From Salinispora tropica CNB-440 (lineage in GTDB: Bacteria; Actinomycetota; Actinomycetes; Mycobacteriales; Micromonosporaceae), in contig NC_009380.1 of the NCBI RefSeq assembly GCF_000016425.1, positions 2,794,144 to 2,858,143 of the forward strand: 64,000 nucleotides of DNA. Direction: 5' to 3'. Below the pieces are notes generated by a model. That model had not been told where the DNA came from, made no database searches, and saw nothing but the letters and a program-made list of their open reading frames with translations. Shown piece by piece: positions 38,361 to 48,315 of this stretch; position 1 is the stretch's first letter; every line of letters begins with the position of its first letter. A program made the position numbers and the translations under genes.

Positions 38361-40090
38361 GCCCGCCACCGGTAGCCCCGTGGCGTGACCATCCGACCGG
38401 CGACCCGGCGTGTCTGGCTGCTGCCCACGACCACGACGCTGTACATGTCGACACTCGCCGGATCGAGGGTGGCCAGGGTGGCCAGCTGCACCCGTTGCCC
38501 GTTCCGGCTGGCGTTGCGGACCACCCCGACCGGAGTCTCCGGCGGTCGGTGCTCCGCGAAGAGCCGCAGCGCCGCCGGCAACTGCCAGTCCCGGTTCCGG
38601 CTGCGTGGGTTGTACAGCAGCGCCACGAAGTCCCCCTGCGCCGCGGCGGCCACCCGACGAGCAATGACATCCCAGGGGGTGTGCAGGTCGGAGAGGCTCA
38701 GGTAGGCGTGGTCGTGCCCCAGCGGCGCACCGAGCAGGGCCGCCGCCGCGAGGGCGGCGGTCACCCCGGGCACACCGACCACATCGACCCGCTCATCGGC
38801 GTACTCGAGGGTGGGGCTCGCCATCGCGTACACCCCGGCGTCGCCGGAGCCGACCAGGGCGACGGCGTGGCCGGCGGTGGCCTCGGCGACGGCGGAGCGG
38901 GCGCGCTCCTCCTCGGCGCCAAGCCCGCTGGCGAGCACCCGGGTCCCCGGGCGCAGCAGGTGGCGGATCTGGTCAAGGTACTGGTCCAAGCCGACCACGA
39001 CGGCGGCCCGCCGCAGCTCGGTCACCGCCCGGGGGGTACGCAGATCGGCCGCGCCCGGTCCGAGGCCGACCAGGGCGAGCCGGCCCCGCGGCGCGTGCCG
39101 GGCGACCGCGACGGTCGCCATCGCGGTCGCGGTCTTGGACACCAACAGTTCAGCGTCCCCGCCGAGCAGCGCCGCGGCCTCCGCGACGCTCGGGGTGCCG
39201 ACCGCGGCGCGAACCACCTCGCTGGGGTTGGGCACCTCAACCGCCGCCAGCTCCGCGGCAGACCAGGTCACCAGAGGTATCCGCAGTGCGTCGGCGGTGG
39301 CGCGGATACCCACCTCGTCGGCCTTGATGTCGGCGCTGGCCAGGCAGCGCAGGCTCGCCGCGCTGAGGCCCGCGGTGGCGAGCACCCGATCCAGCAGGGC
39401 ACGCACCTCCGCAGCCGGCACGCCGCGACTCGCCCCGACCCCGGCGACCAGCGAGGGGGGACGGAGCACGACGGTCCGCTCATCCAGGGGCACGATCCGG
39501 TCGGTGACCAGCACCCGACAGCCAGCCGCGGGTGCACCGACGGGGCTGGCCGGGGAAACGTGGACGTTGTCCGGCAGTGCCGGCAGTGGCCAGGGCTCGT
39601 CGGCGACCATCGTGACCGGTTCGCCGTCCAGGATCGCCCGGCTCACCGCGGCGACCGCCCCCTCGACCGGCCAGCCCAGCGTGTCCAGGCCGGGCAGGTC
39701 GACCGCATCGGTGGCGGTAGTGACCACCGGCGCCGCGTCGAGTAGGGCCCCGACCTCGGCAGCGAGGGCATTGGCACCGCCGGCGTGCCCACCGAGCAGG
39801 GCCACCGCGTGCCGGGCCGCCTCGTCCACCGTCACGACCGCCGGATCGCTGCGCTTGTTGTCGAGCAGCGGGGCGACGAGGCGCACCACCGCGCCGGTGG
39901 CCAGGAACGCGACGATCTGATCGCACTCCGACCAGGCGGCCCGGAGCCCCGCGGCGGCACTCTCCGCCTCCACGATCCGGGCCTGCGGCCAGGCATCGGC
40001 GAGGAGACGGGCGTGCCGGCGCCCGGCCGCGGTGACCGCGACCAGCCCGATCCGGCGCGACTGCGCCTCGGTGCCATCGGATTGCTTCAC
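38357..40090 (-). CDS. fused cobalt-precorrin-5A hydrolase (CbiG) - precorrin-3B C17-methyltransferase (CobJ)
   Basis: 577 residues. The N-terminal CbiG part (about 1-330) has LLDNKRSDPAVVTVDE and LLGGHAGGANALA, then GVGASRGVPA in its C-terminal subdomain. The CobJ part (about 335-577) has LALVGLGPGAADLRT, LVGSGDAGVYAMA, VVGVPGVTAA and LLYNPRSRNRDWQ. CbiG opens the C20 lactone; CobJ contracts the ring by methylating C17. It overlaps both neighbours by four bases. Confidence 0.94.
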   Translation of the reverse strand: MKQSDGTEAQSRRIGLVAVTAAGRRHARLLADAWPQARIVEAESAAAGLRAAWSECDQIVAFLATGAVVRLVAPLLDNKRSDPAVVTVDEAARHAVALLGGHAGGANALAAEVGALLDAAPVVTTATDAVDLPGLDTLGWPVEGAVAAVSRAILDGEPVTMVADEPWPLPALPDNVHVSPASPVGAPAAGCRVLVTDRIVPLDERTVVLRPPSLVAGVGASRGVPAAEVRALLDRVLATAGLSAASLRCLASADIKADEVGIRATADALRIPLVTWSAAELAAVEVPNPSEVVRAAVGTPSVAEAAALLGGDAELLVSKTATAMATVAVARHAPRGRLALVGLGPGAADLRTPRAVTELRRAAVVVGLDQYLDQIRHLLRPGTRVLASGLGAEEERARSAVAEATAGHAVALVGSGDAGVYAMASPTLEYADERVDVVGVPGVTAALAAAALLGAPLGHDHAYLSLSDLHTPWDVIARRVAAAAQGDFVALLYNPRSRNRDWQLPAALRLFAEHRPPETPVGVVRNASRNGQRVQLATLATLDPASVDMYSVVVVGSSQTRRVAGRMVTPRGYRWRA

Positions 40091-41364
40091 AGGCGCTCCC
40101 CGGTGAGGACGACCACCGGGTTGGTGGCCGCGAGACGGATCGACCCGCCGGGCAGGTCGGCGAGGCGGGCGGCGGAGAGTTGGACACCCTCGACCGTGTA
40201 ACCAGCGGCCCGCAGCGCGTCCCGGGCCGGGGCGACCCGGTCCAGCGCGGCGAGCGCGACGACTATCCGCCCCGGCTGACGGGCCGCTACCGCGGCGAGC
40301 ACCCCGGTTCCGCCCCCGCCGACGAAGACCGCGTCGGGGTCGGGGAGCCCGTCGAGGGCGGCCGGTGCGGCGCCGGGAACCACCCGTACATCGACGCCGT
40401 GCCGAGCGGCGTTGCCGCGCACCAGGTCCACTGCGGCCGAATCCCGCTCAACGGCGACGACCGCCGCACCGAGCAGGGCGCATTCGATGCCCACCGAGCC
40501 GCTGCCGGCACCCACGTCCCACACCAGCCTTCCGAGCCGGGGCCGGAGCCCGGCCACGACCAGCGCCCGCACCTCCGCCTTGGTGATCATCGAATCGCGA
40601 TGCCGATACGCCCCCTCGGGCAGCGCCCACCCACCGGCCGGGGCGGCGGCCGGCTGGTTGTCGACCCGCGCCGCGCCGATCGGTCCGGGGGCGAGGCTCA
40701 GCAGCACGTGCGGATCGGTCCAGCTACCGGCCGCCGCCTCCGCCGGGGTCGTCCAGGTGATCCGCTCGGCGTCGGTGCCGAGGTGCTCGGCCACCATCAG
40801 GCGACGCGACCAACCCGCCAGGCCGGCGCCGAGCTCCGCGGCCCCCGCGCCCGGCGCGGTGAGCACCGCGACCAGAGGCAGCGCCCGGCAAGCGTTGAGC
40901 GCCTCCCGGGCGTCGCGCCCATGGGCGCTGACCACGGCAGCGCCGTCCCAGGACAGCCCGGCCCGGGCGAAGGCGGCGGCGATACTGGACACCGCCGGTA
41001 ACACCCGCACCGGCAGCCCGGCCACCCGCAACCGCCGCACGATCCCGAAGCAGCCCGGATCACCGCTGGCGAGGACGACGGCCGGGGTGCCGGCGGCAAC
41101 CGCGGCGGCGAGCCGCTCCAGGGCCGGCGACAACGGACCCAGCACGACCGTCTCCGTACCGGCCCGCACCGGCGCAGCCGTCAGGTGCCGGGCCGCACCG
41201 ACCACCAGCCCCGCCCGCACCAACTCGGCGGCGAGGGCCGGGTGCGTCGGGTTACCGGCGGCATCCACACCGGCCACCGTCACCGCCGTCGCTCCGACGA
41301 CGACGGAGTCACCGGCGACATCTGCGCTGGTGTTCCTCCGACCGTCACCCGACGTACCGGTCAT
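40087..41364 (-). CDS. cobL: precorrin-6Y C5,15-methyltransferase (CbiE-CbiT type)
   Basis: 425 residues. The N-terminal CbiE half has ASGDPGCFGIVRRL and VLPAVSSIAAAFARAG; the C-terminal CbiT half has RDSMITKAEVRAL, WDVGAGSGSVGIECALL and FVGGGGTG. It methylates C5 and C15 and decarboxylates the C12 side chain. The ATG at 41364 overlaps the cbiD stop; the longer frame to 41523 is a shadow of cbiD. Confidence 0.95.
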   Translation of the reverse strand: MTGTSGDGRRNTSADVAGDSVVVGATAVTVAGVDAAGNPTHPALAAELVRAGLVVGAARHLTAAPVRAGTETVVLGPLSPALERLAAAVAAGTPAVVLASGDPGCFGIVRRLRVAGLPVRVLPAVSSIAAAFARAGLSWDGAAVVSAHGRDAREALNACRALPLVAVLTAPGAGAAELGAGLAGWSRRLMVAEHLGTDAERITWTTPAEAAAGSWTDPHVLLSLAPGPIGAARVDNQPAAAPAGGWALPEGAYRHRDSMITKAEVRALVVAGLRPRLGRLVWDVGAGSGSVGIECALLGAAVVAVERDSAAVDLVRGNAARHGVDVRVVPGAAPAALDGLPDPDAVFVGGGGTGVLAAVAARQPGRIVVALAALDRVAPARDALRAAGYTVEGVQLSAARLADLPGGSIRLAATNPVVVLTGERL

Positions 41365-42503
41365 TGGGACCACCGCCCGCTCGCGGCCACGCGCCGCGCC
41401 CCGGCGAAGTCGACCATCGCCACATCGACGGTGACGGCGTCCCCGGCGAAACGGCGCAGCACCGTGCGGACCCGACGGCAGAGCAGGTCGCCGGCGGGGC
41501 CGAGCAGGCCGGCGGCCTCCCACAGTTCGTACGCGTGCCGCCCGGTGTTGGCGGCGGTGACGGCGGCGGCCAGGTCAGCGCTGCCGCCCGCCTCGACGGT
41601 GACGGCACCGAGAAGCGACAAGTCCACCTTGGAGCGGGTGTAGTGGGTCATCAGGACGCCGGCGGCGAGCTTGGCCAGCTTGCCCGCCATGCCGACGAAG
41701 GCCACCCCGGACAGGCCGTGGGTGACCGCGGCGGTGACCGCCGCGCCGGTGAAGTCACCAACCTCCACGAAGCACACCTCGGGCAGCTCCGGCAGCAGCT
41801 CCCGGGCGGCCCGCTCGGTCCGCCCGCCCGTGCACAGCACCACCGTCTGCTCCCCCTGAGCGGCCGCCACCTGGACGGCCTGCACGACGCTGGCCCGCCA
41901 GGACGCGGTGGAGAAGGGTCTGACCACACCGGTCGTACCGAGAATCGAGATGCCGCCGATGATGCCGAGCCGACGGTTCGTCGTCTTCCGGGCCATGATC
42001 TCGCCGCGCGGGACGCTGATCACCACTCGGACGCCGACGACGGCCAGGTCAACCACCTCGGCAACCGCCTCGCCGATCATCCGACGCGGGGTGTCGTTGA
42101 TCGCTGGTCCGCCGACCGTCAGCCCCAGCCCCGGCTTCGTCACCGTGCCCACCCCGGGCCCGCCCTCCAGGGCCAGTCCGGGGACCCACCGCCAGCCGAC
42201 CGTGGCGGTCAGTTCGGCACCGTGGGTGACGTCCGGGTCGTCGCCGGCGTCCTTGACCACCACCGCCTCGACGCCGTCAGCCGTACGGTCGCAGCGCGCC
42301 ACCGGGAAGCACACCCGCCGCCCGGCCGGCAGTCCGATCTCGACCTGCTCCGGTGACACGCCGGTGACCAGGGCGGTCAGCGCGGCCTTCGTCGCGGCCG
42401 TCGCGCAGGCCCCGGTGGTCCAGCCGGTACGCAGCGCCACGGGCCGAACCTTCGCGGTGCGTGGCAGGTCCGGCTCGCGTAACGGCGGCAGGTCGTAGGT
42501 CAT
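41361..42503 (-). CDS. cbiD: cobalt-precorrin-5B C1-methyltransferase
   Basis: 380 residues. Characteristic are LRTGWTTGACATAATKAAL near residue 25 and GIIGGISILGTTGVVRPFS in the middle. CbiD performs the C1 methylation of the anaerobic (early-cobalt) route and replaces CobF. The ATG at 42503 overlaps the cobM stop as TGATG. Upstream extension of the frame to 43106 is shadow. Confidence 0.95.
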   Translation of the reverse strand: MTYDLPPLREPDLPRTAKVRPVALRTGWTTGACATAATKAALTALVTGVSPEQVEIGLPAGRRVCFPVARCDRTADGVEAVVVKDAGDDPDVTHGAELTATVGWRWVPGLALEGGPGVGTVTKPGLGLTVGGPAINDTPRRMIGEAVAEVVDLAVVGVRVVISVPRGEIMARKTTNRRLGIIGGISILGTTGVVRPFSTASWRASVVQAVQVAAAQGEQTVVLCTGGRTERAARELLPELPEVCFVEVGDFTGAAVTAAVTHGLSGVAFVGMAGKLAKLAAGVLMTHYTRSKVDLSLLGAVTVEAGGSADLAAAVTAANTGRHAYELWEAAGLLGPAGDLLCRRVRTVLRRFAGDAVTVDVAMVDFAGARRVAASGRWSQ

Positions 42504-43399
42504 CAGGTCGGCCGGTCCGCACGCTCCGACGCCGGTCCCGCGGGGCCGGTCCAGACCGGTCCGCCGGCGCCGGACTCGCCGGCCCTTGGTGCTACCCGAT
42601 CGGTGGACTCCCGACGCAGGACGGCCCGCGCGGCCGGCTCCGCCCGCCGGTGACCGTGGAAGTGCCCCGGATGGTAGAGGTGCGAACGGGTACCGGTGGC
42701 AGCCAGCGCCGGTCCAACCAGGATGAGGGTGTGCTTCCAGAGCCGGTGTTCCCGGACCGTCGCCGCCAGGGTGCCGACGGTACAGTGCGCCACCAGCTCG
42801 TCCGGCCAGGTCACCTGGTACGCCACGATCGCCGGAGTGTCGGCCGAATACCCTCCGGCGAGCAGCTCGGCCTGCACCTGACCGGAGCGCGCGGCGGAGA
42901 GGAACAACGCCATCGTGGTGCCGTGCCGGGCGAACTCGCGCACCCGCTCGCCCGGGGGCATGGGCGTCTTCCCACCCTCCAGGCGGGTGAGGATGACCGA
43001 CTGCGCGACCTCGGGAACGGTCAGCTCCCGACCGACCCGGGCGGCGACCGCGGTGAACGAGGAGACCCCGGGCACGATCTCCACGGACAGCCCGAGCGCC
43101 CGACACAGATCAAGCTGCTCCTGCACCGCGCCCCACAACGCGGGATCGCCCGAGTGGATCCGGGCCACGGTCAACCCGTCGGCGGCGGCCCGCTGGTACA
43201 GGGGCAGCACCCCCTCCATCGGCAGCCGCGACGAGTCGACGATCTCGGCATCCGGCCGGGCGTGGGCCAGTACGTCGGCGTGGACCAGGCTGGCCGCCCA
43301 GACCACCACGTCGGCGGCGGCGATCACCCGGGCCGCGCGCAAGGTCAGCAGATCTGCCGCGCCGGGCCCGGCACCCACGAACCAGACAGTGCCGCTCAC
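42503..43399 (-). CDS. cobM: precorrin-4 C11-methyltransferase
   Basis: 298 residues; the family is about 250, and the extra 45 residues at the C-terminus are Arg/Gly/Ala-rich and start after a His-rich patch, HLYHPGHFHGH. The tetrapyrrole-methylase core has WFVGAGPGAADLLT, ARIHSGDPALWGA and IVPGVSSFTAV. The GTG start at 43399 overlaps the cobI stop. Confidence 0.95.
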   Translation of the reverse strand: MSGTVWFVGAGPGAADLLTLRAARVIAAADVVVWAASLVHADVLAHARPDAEIVDSSRLPMEGVLPLYQRAAADGLTVARIHSGDPALWGAVQEQLDLCRALGLSVEIVPGVSSFTAVAARVGRELTVPEVAQSVILTRLEGGKTPMPPGERVREFARHGTTMALFLSAARSGQVQAELLAGGYSADTPAIVAYQVTWPDELVAHCTVGTLAATVREHRLWKHTLILVGPALAATGTRSHLYHPGHFHGHRRAEPAARAVLRRESTDRVAPRAGESGAGGPVWTGPAGPASERADRPT

Positions 43400-44139
43400 A
43401 GCTTCCCCCCTCGGCGGTCCCGGCGGGCCGGGACCAGCAGTGTCGACAGGTACGGCGGGTCGTCGCCGGCCTCGGCGGCCGGACCGACGCGGTCGCCGGT
43501 CAGGCCCAGCCCGCTGCCCAGCACCGCGTCGGAGAGTCGACCCTGCCGGCGTAGCTCGGCCAGCAGCTCCGCGTGCCGGCGCCACCCCTTGTAGGCGACG
43601 ACCGTGCCGGGCCCGGCGACAGCGTCGGCGAAGAGCGCCAGCCCGGCGGTGGCCGGCAGCAGGGTCAGCGGCTCTCGCCCCTCACAGAGTGGAACTCCGC
43701 TCCTGGCGGCGAGCTCCTGCATGGCGGTGATGCCGGGGACGGTGTGCACGGCGACCGCCGGCCGCAGCGCACGGAGGCTCTGCGCCAGGTAGCCGAAGGT
43801 GGAGTAGACGTTGGGGTCGCCGATGGTGGCGAAGGCCAGCGTCCGGGCACCGTCGTCGACGGCGGTGGCGACCGCCTGCGCGGCGGCGTTCCACGCGCTC
43901 TCCCGCCGTTCGGTCACCCCGCCCCGGTCGTCCAGGGCGAACGGCAGCCGACGCAGCCGCTCCGATGGGACGTACGGGGCGATGGTGGTCTCGGCCCGGC
44001 CGGCTGCCCGGGCGCCCTCGGGCCGGTCCAGCACCGGTACGAAGACCACGTCGGCCTCACGCAGGATCCGTACCGCGCGCACGGTGATGAGCTCGGGGTC
44101 GCCGGGTCCCACCCCGACCCCGGTCAGCGTCGCGGTCAC
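43396..44139 (-). CDS. cobI: precorrin-2 C20-methyltransferase
   Basis: 247 residues. GVGVGPGDPELITVRAVR at the N-terminus, FATIGDPNVYSTFGY and VPGITAMQELAA identify CobI/CbiL. It adds the C20 methyl group using SAM. The GTG start at 44139 overlaps the cobB stop; the extension to 44259 is a shadow. Confidence 0.95.
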   Translation of the reverse strand: MTATLTGVGVGPGDPELITVRAVRILREADVVFVPVLDRPEGARAAGRAETTIAPYVPSERLRRLPFALDDRGGVTERRESAWNAAAQAVATAVDDGARTLAFATIGDPNVYSTFGYLAQSLRALRPAVAVHTVPGITAMQELAARSGVPLCEGREPLTLLPATAGLALFADAVAGPGTVVAYKGWRRHAELLAELRRQGRLSDAVLGSGLGLTGDRVGPAAEAGDDPPYLSTLLVPARRDRRGGKL

Positions 44140-45494
44140 CGGGTCGCCGCCGCTACCAGCCGCTGGGCTGCTCGGGGATGACCGGCCCAGTGGGTGTGCA
44201 GGTACGAGGCGTGGATCCGGCCGGTGACGAAGCCGTGCGCGGCGCCGTCCCAGCGCCACGCCGCCAGCTCGCCGTGACCGGGTTCGGTGCCGGTGCGGTG
44301 AAACTCGTGACCGCGTACTGGGTCACCGGCGGCGTGCGCCACCGAGTCGGCGGCGGCGACGGCTGCCCGGTAGCCGAGGGTGAGCCGTCCGGTCATTCGG
44401 GCGGTCAGGTCGAGTCGGCCGCACATCGGCACACCGTCCAGTTCCCGTCCCAGGTAGAGCAGGCCTGCGCACTCGGCCACCACCGGCCCGTCGAAGGCGG
44501 CCAGATCGGCGCGCAGCCCGGTGTTGGCGGCGAGCGCCTCCACGTGCACCTCGGGGAAGCCCCCGCCGACAACCACCGCCCGAGTGCCGGACGGCAGCGC
44601 CGCATCGCGTAACGGGTCAAAGGGGACGACGATCCCACCGGCGGCGGTGAGCAGCTCGGTCGTCTCGGCGTAGCCGAAAGTGAAGGCCGGGCCACCTGCG
44701 ACGGCGACCACTGGACGGTCGGACCCGGCCGGGCCGCCGACGGCGGCGACCGGGTCCCAGGGCGGCGCCGTCAGCGGTGGCGCGCTCCGGGCCAGTTCCA
44801 GCACCGCGTCGAGGTCCACCGTCGCTCCCACCAGGTCGGCCAGCGCGTCAACCACGGCGATCGACTCGGCGGCCCGCTCCGCGACCGGAACCAGGCCAAG
44901 GTGGCGGGAGGGGGCGGCGACCTCGGCGGCCCGGGTGACCGCGCCCAACACCGGTACGCCGACCTCGGCCAGGGCGTCGCGCAGCAACGACTCGTGCCGG
45001 GGTGAGCCGACCCGGTTGAGAACCACCCCGCCGATTCGCACCGCCGGGTCGAAGGCGCCCATTCCGAGGGCCAGGGCGGCGGCGCTGCGCCCCTGGGCGG
45101 TGGTGTCGAGCACCAGCAGCACGGGCGCGGCGACGAGCCGGGCGACGTGGGCCGTGGAGGCGTACCCGCGGTGGCCGACCGCACCGTCGTGCAGCCCCAT
45201 CACCCCCTCGACAACCGCGATGTCGGCGGGGCTGGGCACAGCCGCGCCGTGCCGCAGCAGGCCGGCTATCCGCTCCTCCCCCACCAGCCACGGGTCGAGG
45301 TTGCGGCCGGGCCGGCCGGCGGCGAGGGCGTGGTAGCCGGGATCGATGTAGTCCGGGCCGACCTTGTGTGGGCTGACCCGGTGGCCCCGACGGCGCAGCG
45401 CGGCGAGCAGCCCGGTGGCGATCGTGGTCTTGCCGTGGCCGCTGGCCGGCGCGGCGACAACGACCCGCGGCAGGGGCCAGGGGGTGGTCACCAT
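44136..45494 (-). CDS. cobB: cobyrinic/hydrogenobyrinic acid a,c-diamide synthase
   Basis: 452 residues. The N-terminal dethiobiotin-synthetase-like NTPase has APASGHGKTTIATGLL and HKVGPDYIDPGYH; the glutamine amidotransferase domain has GGGFPEVHVEAL and the nucleophile Cys in VAECAGLLYLG. It amidates the a and c carboxylates with ATP and glutamine. The ATG at 45494 overlaps the cobO stop. Confidence 0.95.
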   Translation of the reverse strand: MVTTPWPLPRVVVAAPASGHGKTTIATGLLAALRRRGHRVSPHKVGPDYIDPGYHALAAGRPGRNLDPWLVGEERIAGLLRHGAAVPSPADIAVVEGVMGLHDGAVGHRGYASTAHVARLVAAPVLLVLDTTAQGRSAAALALGMGAFDPAVRIGGVVLNRVGSPRHESLLRDALAEVGVPVLGAVTRAAEVAAPSRHLGLVPVAERAAESIAVVDALADLVGATVDLDAVLELARSAPPLTAPPWDPVAAVGGPAGSDRPVVAVAGGPAFTFGYAETTELLTAAGGIVVPFDPLRDAALPSGTRAVVVGGGFPEVHVEALAANTGLRADLAAFDGPVVAECAGLLYLGRELDGVPMCGRLDLTARMTGRLTLGYRAAVAAADSVAHAAGDPVRGHEFHRTGTEPGHGELAAWRWDGAAHGFVTGRIHASYLHTHWAGHPRAAQRLVAAATR

Positions 45495-46099
45495 TCGATG
45501 CCCTTCTGGCCCTTCTGGCCGGCGTCCATCGGATGCTTCACCTTGGTCAGCTCGGCCACCAGGTCGGCGGCGGCCACCAGGCGGGGGTCGGCATCGCGAC
45601 CGGTGATGACGACGTGTTGAAAGCCGGGTCGGGCGGCGAGGGTGTCGACCACCTCGGCGACGTCCACCCAGCCCCACCTCATCGGGTAGGTGAACTCGTC
45701 GAGCACGTAGAGGCCGTACCGCTGGGCGGTCAGGTCGCGCTGGATCTGCCGCCATCCCTCGCGGGCGTCGGCGGCGTGGTCGGCCGCACCGTCGCGCTGG
45801 ATCCACGACCAGCCCTCACCCATCTTGTGCCAGCTCACCGGAGCACCCTGACCGGTCTGCTCGTGCACCTCGCCGAGGGCGCGGAACGCGCTCTCCTCTC
45901 CCACCCGCCACTTGGCGCTCTTGACGAACTGGAACACCCCGATCGGTAGTCCCGCGGTCCAGGCACGCAGCGCGAGACCGAAGGCGGCGGTGGACTTCCC
46001 CTTCATCGATCCGGTGTGGACGATCAACAATGGGCGGTTCCGTCGCTGCTTGGTCGTGAGCCCGTCGGCCGGCACGTGCGTCGGCTTCCCCTGCGGCAT
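45488..46099 (-). CDS. cobO: cob(I)yrinic acid a,c-diamide adenosyltransferase
   Basis: 203 residues, CobA/CobO/BtuR family. The P-loop is HTGSMKGKSTAAFGLAL; FQFVKSAKWRVGEE and VLDEFTYPMRWGW are typical. It transfers adenosine from ATP to cob(I)yrinic acid diamide. It overlaps cobB downstream and abuts the chelatase gene upstream (TGATG). Confidence 0.95.
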   Translation of the reverse strand: MPQGKPTHVPADGLTTKQRRNRPLLIVHTGSMKGKSTAAFGLALRAWTAGLPIGVFQFVKSAKWRVGEESAFRALGEVHEQTGQGAPVSWHKMGEGWSWIQRDGAADHAADAREGWRQIQRDLTAQRYGLYVLDEFTYPMRWGWVDVAEVVDTLAARPGFQHVVITGRDADPRLVAAADLVAELTKVKHPMDAGQKGQKGIEW

Positions 46100-48315
46100 C
46101 AGACAACGCTCCTCTCCGCGGTGAAGCCCGCGGTCGCCAACTCCGCCAACGGGGAGGTCGTCACGGCCGGCAGGGGGTGGTGGGCGGCGGCCAGCTGGGT
46201 GGCCAGGCGGCGGGCCAGGTCGAGGCGGACGGGGCCGGACTCGCAGTCCACCACGACGCAGGGGGCGCCGGTCGCACGCAACACCGCCGCCGCCCGCGCC
46301 GCGCGGGGCAGCGGGTCCGCGCCGGCGGTGGCCCGACCGTCGGTCACGACCAGGGTCAACGGTCGCCGGCGGGGATCCCGCAGGCGCTCCACCCGCAGCA
46401 GCTCGGCGGCGGCGAGCAGGCCCTCCGCGAGCGGGGTACGCCCGCCGGTGGGCAGTTCGGCCAGCCGGGTGGAGGCGGCGAGCACCGAGGCGGTAGCGGG
46501 CAGCAGGACCTCCGCGCCCGAACCGCGGAAGGCGACCACCGCCACCTTGTCGCGACGCTGGTACGCGTCGGTGAGCAGGGCGAGCACCGCGCCCTTGACC
46601 GCGCTCATCCGCTGGCGGGCGCCCATCGAACCGCTGGCGTCCACCACGAACAGCACCAGGTTGCCCTCGCGTCCTTCCCGAACGGCCTCCCGCACGTCGG
46701 CCGGGCGTAGCCGCAACGGTCCACTGGTCCGTCCCCGAGCGACCTGGTACCCAGCGGCGGCTCGGACCGTCGCCGGCAGGTGCAGCGCACCGAGGCGCCC
46801 CGCCGGTACCCGCGCACCGGTGGTGCGGCCCCGCCCGGTCCGCGCCCGCGACCGTCGGCCCGGCACCCCCTCGCCGATGCCCGGCGCGGTGAACAGCCGC
46901 GCCCGTAGCCCGGGCTGCGGCGCGGCCACCGGCCGCGCGTCCCGGCTCGGCTGCTCGGGCCGAGACGTACCGTCTTCTCCGGCCGCGGGTCGGTCGGGAC
47001 CGGACGGGTCAGCCGCGGAGCCGGCGCTGCCATCGGGGTGGGTGTCTCCGGCGGAGCCGGTGTCGCCAGCCGGGCCGCCCGCACCACCGGGACCGGTGCC
47101 ACCGGCCGGACCGCCGTCGGGGCCACCGGCCGGACCGCCGTCGGGGCCACCGGCCGGACCGCCGTCGGGACCGCCGTCGGGACCGGTGCCACCGGCCGGA
47201 CCATCATCGGGGCCGGTGCCGTCATCGGGGCCGTCCGGATGCTCCTCCTGCGCCCGGTTCAGCGCCTCGTCGAGGCGCTCTTCGTCCAGTCCCGGCGTGT
47301 CGAACGGGTCCCGGCGGCGACGGTGCGGCAGGGCGAGTCGGGCGGCCACCCGAACGTCTTCCGCGGTCACCCGGTCCCGGCCCTGCCAGGCGGCATGTGC
47401 CACGGCGGTCCGGGCCGTGACGATGTCGGCCCGCATCCCGTCCACGTCGAACGCCGCGCAGACCTCGGCGATCTGCCGCAGTGCCGCGTCGGTCAGCACC
47501 ACCCCGTCCAGCCGGGCACGGGCGTCCGCCACCCGGCCGGCGACCGCCGCGTCCTCCCCAGCCCAGCGGGCGGCGAAGCCGGCCGGGTCCGCGTCGGCGT
47601 CGAGCCGGCGGCGCACCACCTCCACTCGGACGGCCGGGTCGCGGCTAGCCGCCACCTCCACGGTCAGCCCAAACCGATCGAGGAGTTGTGGACGCAGCTC
47701 CCCCTCCTCCGGGTTCATCGTGCCGACCAGCAGGAACCGGGCGGCGTGGCTGACCGACACGCCCTCCCGCTCGACGTGGCAGCGCCCCATCGCGGCGGCA
47801 TCCAACAGCAGGTCGACCAGGTGGTCGTGAAGCAGATTCACCTCGTCGACGTAGAGCACCCCCCGGTGGGCGGCGGCGAGCAGGCCGGGCTCGTAGGCGC
47901 GTACCCCGTCGGCGAGCGCCCGCTCCAGGTCGAGCGAGCCGACAACGCGGTCCTCGGCGGCGCCGACCGGCAGCTCGACCAGCGCGGCTGGGCGACGTTC
48001 GGTCGTCCGCACCGCCGGGTGGGGCCCGTCCGGGCAGCGGGGGTCGGGCGTCTGCGGATCGCAGGCGAATCGGCAGTCGGCGACCCGAACAACCGGCGGC
48101 AGCAGGGCGGCGAGGGCGCGCACCGCGGTCGACTTGGCGGTGCCCTTCTCACCCCGCACGAGCACCCCACCGATCGCCGGGTTCACCGCGTTCAGCAGCA
48201 GCGCCAGGCGCATGTCGGCCATGCCGAGCACCGCCGAGAACGGGTAGTTCGCCCCGGGAGCCTCCGGTCGGGGCGGCCGGGTCGCCCGCAGTCCCGGTTT
48301 ACTCGTCGTGCTCAC
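46099..48315 (-). CDS. single-chain AAA+/von Willebrand cobaltochelatase subunit (ChlI-ChlD type)
   Basis: 738 residues. The AAA+ part has the P-loop [10 protein letters not shown] near residue 55 and [20 protein letters not shown] Gly/Pro/Asp-rich linker (about residues 365-450) contains 24-bp tandem DNA repeats. The C-terminal von Willebrand A domain has the MIDAS DASGSMG. It combines the functions of CobS and CobT as the ATPase partner of CobN in late cobalt insertion. The ATG at 48315 overlaps the cobN stop. Confidence 0.92.
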   Translation of the reverse strand: MSTTSKPGLRATRPPRPEAPGANYPFSAVLGMADMRLALLLNAVNPAIGGVLVRGEKGTAKSTAVRALAALLPPVVRVADCRFACDPQTPDPRCPDGPHPAVRTTERRPAALVELPVGAAEDRVVGSLDLERALADGVRAYEPGLLAAAHRGVLYVDEVNLLHDHLVDLLLDAAAMGRCHVEREGVSVSHAARFLLVGTMNPEEGELRPQLLDRFGLTVEVAASRDPAVRVEVVRRRLDADADPAGFAARWAGEDAAVAGRVADARARLDGVVLTDAALRQIAEVCAAFDVDGMRADIVTARTAVAHAAWQGRDRVTAEDVRVAARLALPHRRRRDPFDTPGLDEERLDEALNRAQEEHPDGPDDGTGPDDGPAGGTGPDGGPDGGPAGGPDGGPAGGPDGGPAGGTGPGGAGGPAGDTGSAGDTHPDGSAGSAADPSGPDRPAAGEDGTSRPEQPSRDARPVAAPQPGLRARLFTAPGIGEGVPGRRSRARTGRGRTTGARVPAGRLGALHLPATVRAAAGYQVARGRTSGPLRLRPADVREAVREGREGNLVLFVVDASGSMGARQRMSAVKGAVLALLTDAYQRRDKVAVVAFRGSGAEVLLPATASVLAASTRLAELPTGGRTPLAEGLLAAAELLRVERLRDPRRRPLTLVVTDGRATAGADPLPRAARAAAVLRATGAPCVVVDCESGPVRLDLARRLATQLAAAHHPLPAVTTSPLAELATAGFTAERSVV
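47104..47175. repeat. 24-bp tandem repeat in the chelatase linker
   Basis: Two perfect copies and one slightly divergent copy starting at 47104, 47128 and 47152, each beginning GGCCGGACCGCCGTCGGG. They encode the Gly-Pro-Asp-Gly-Gly-Pro-Ala-Gly linker units. Confidence 0.85.
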
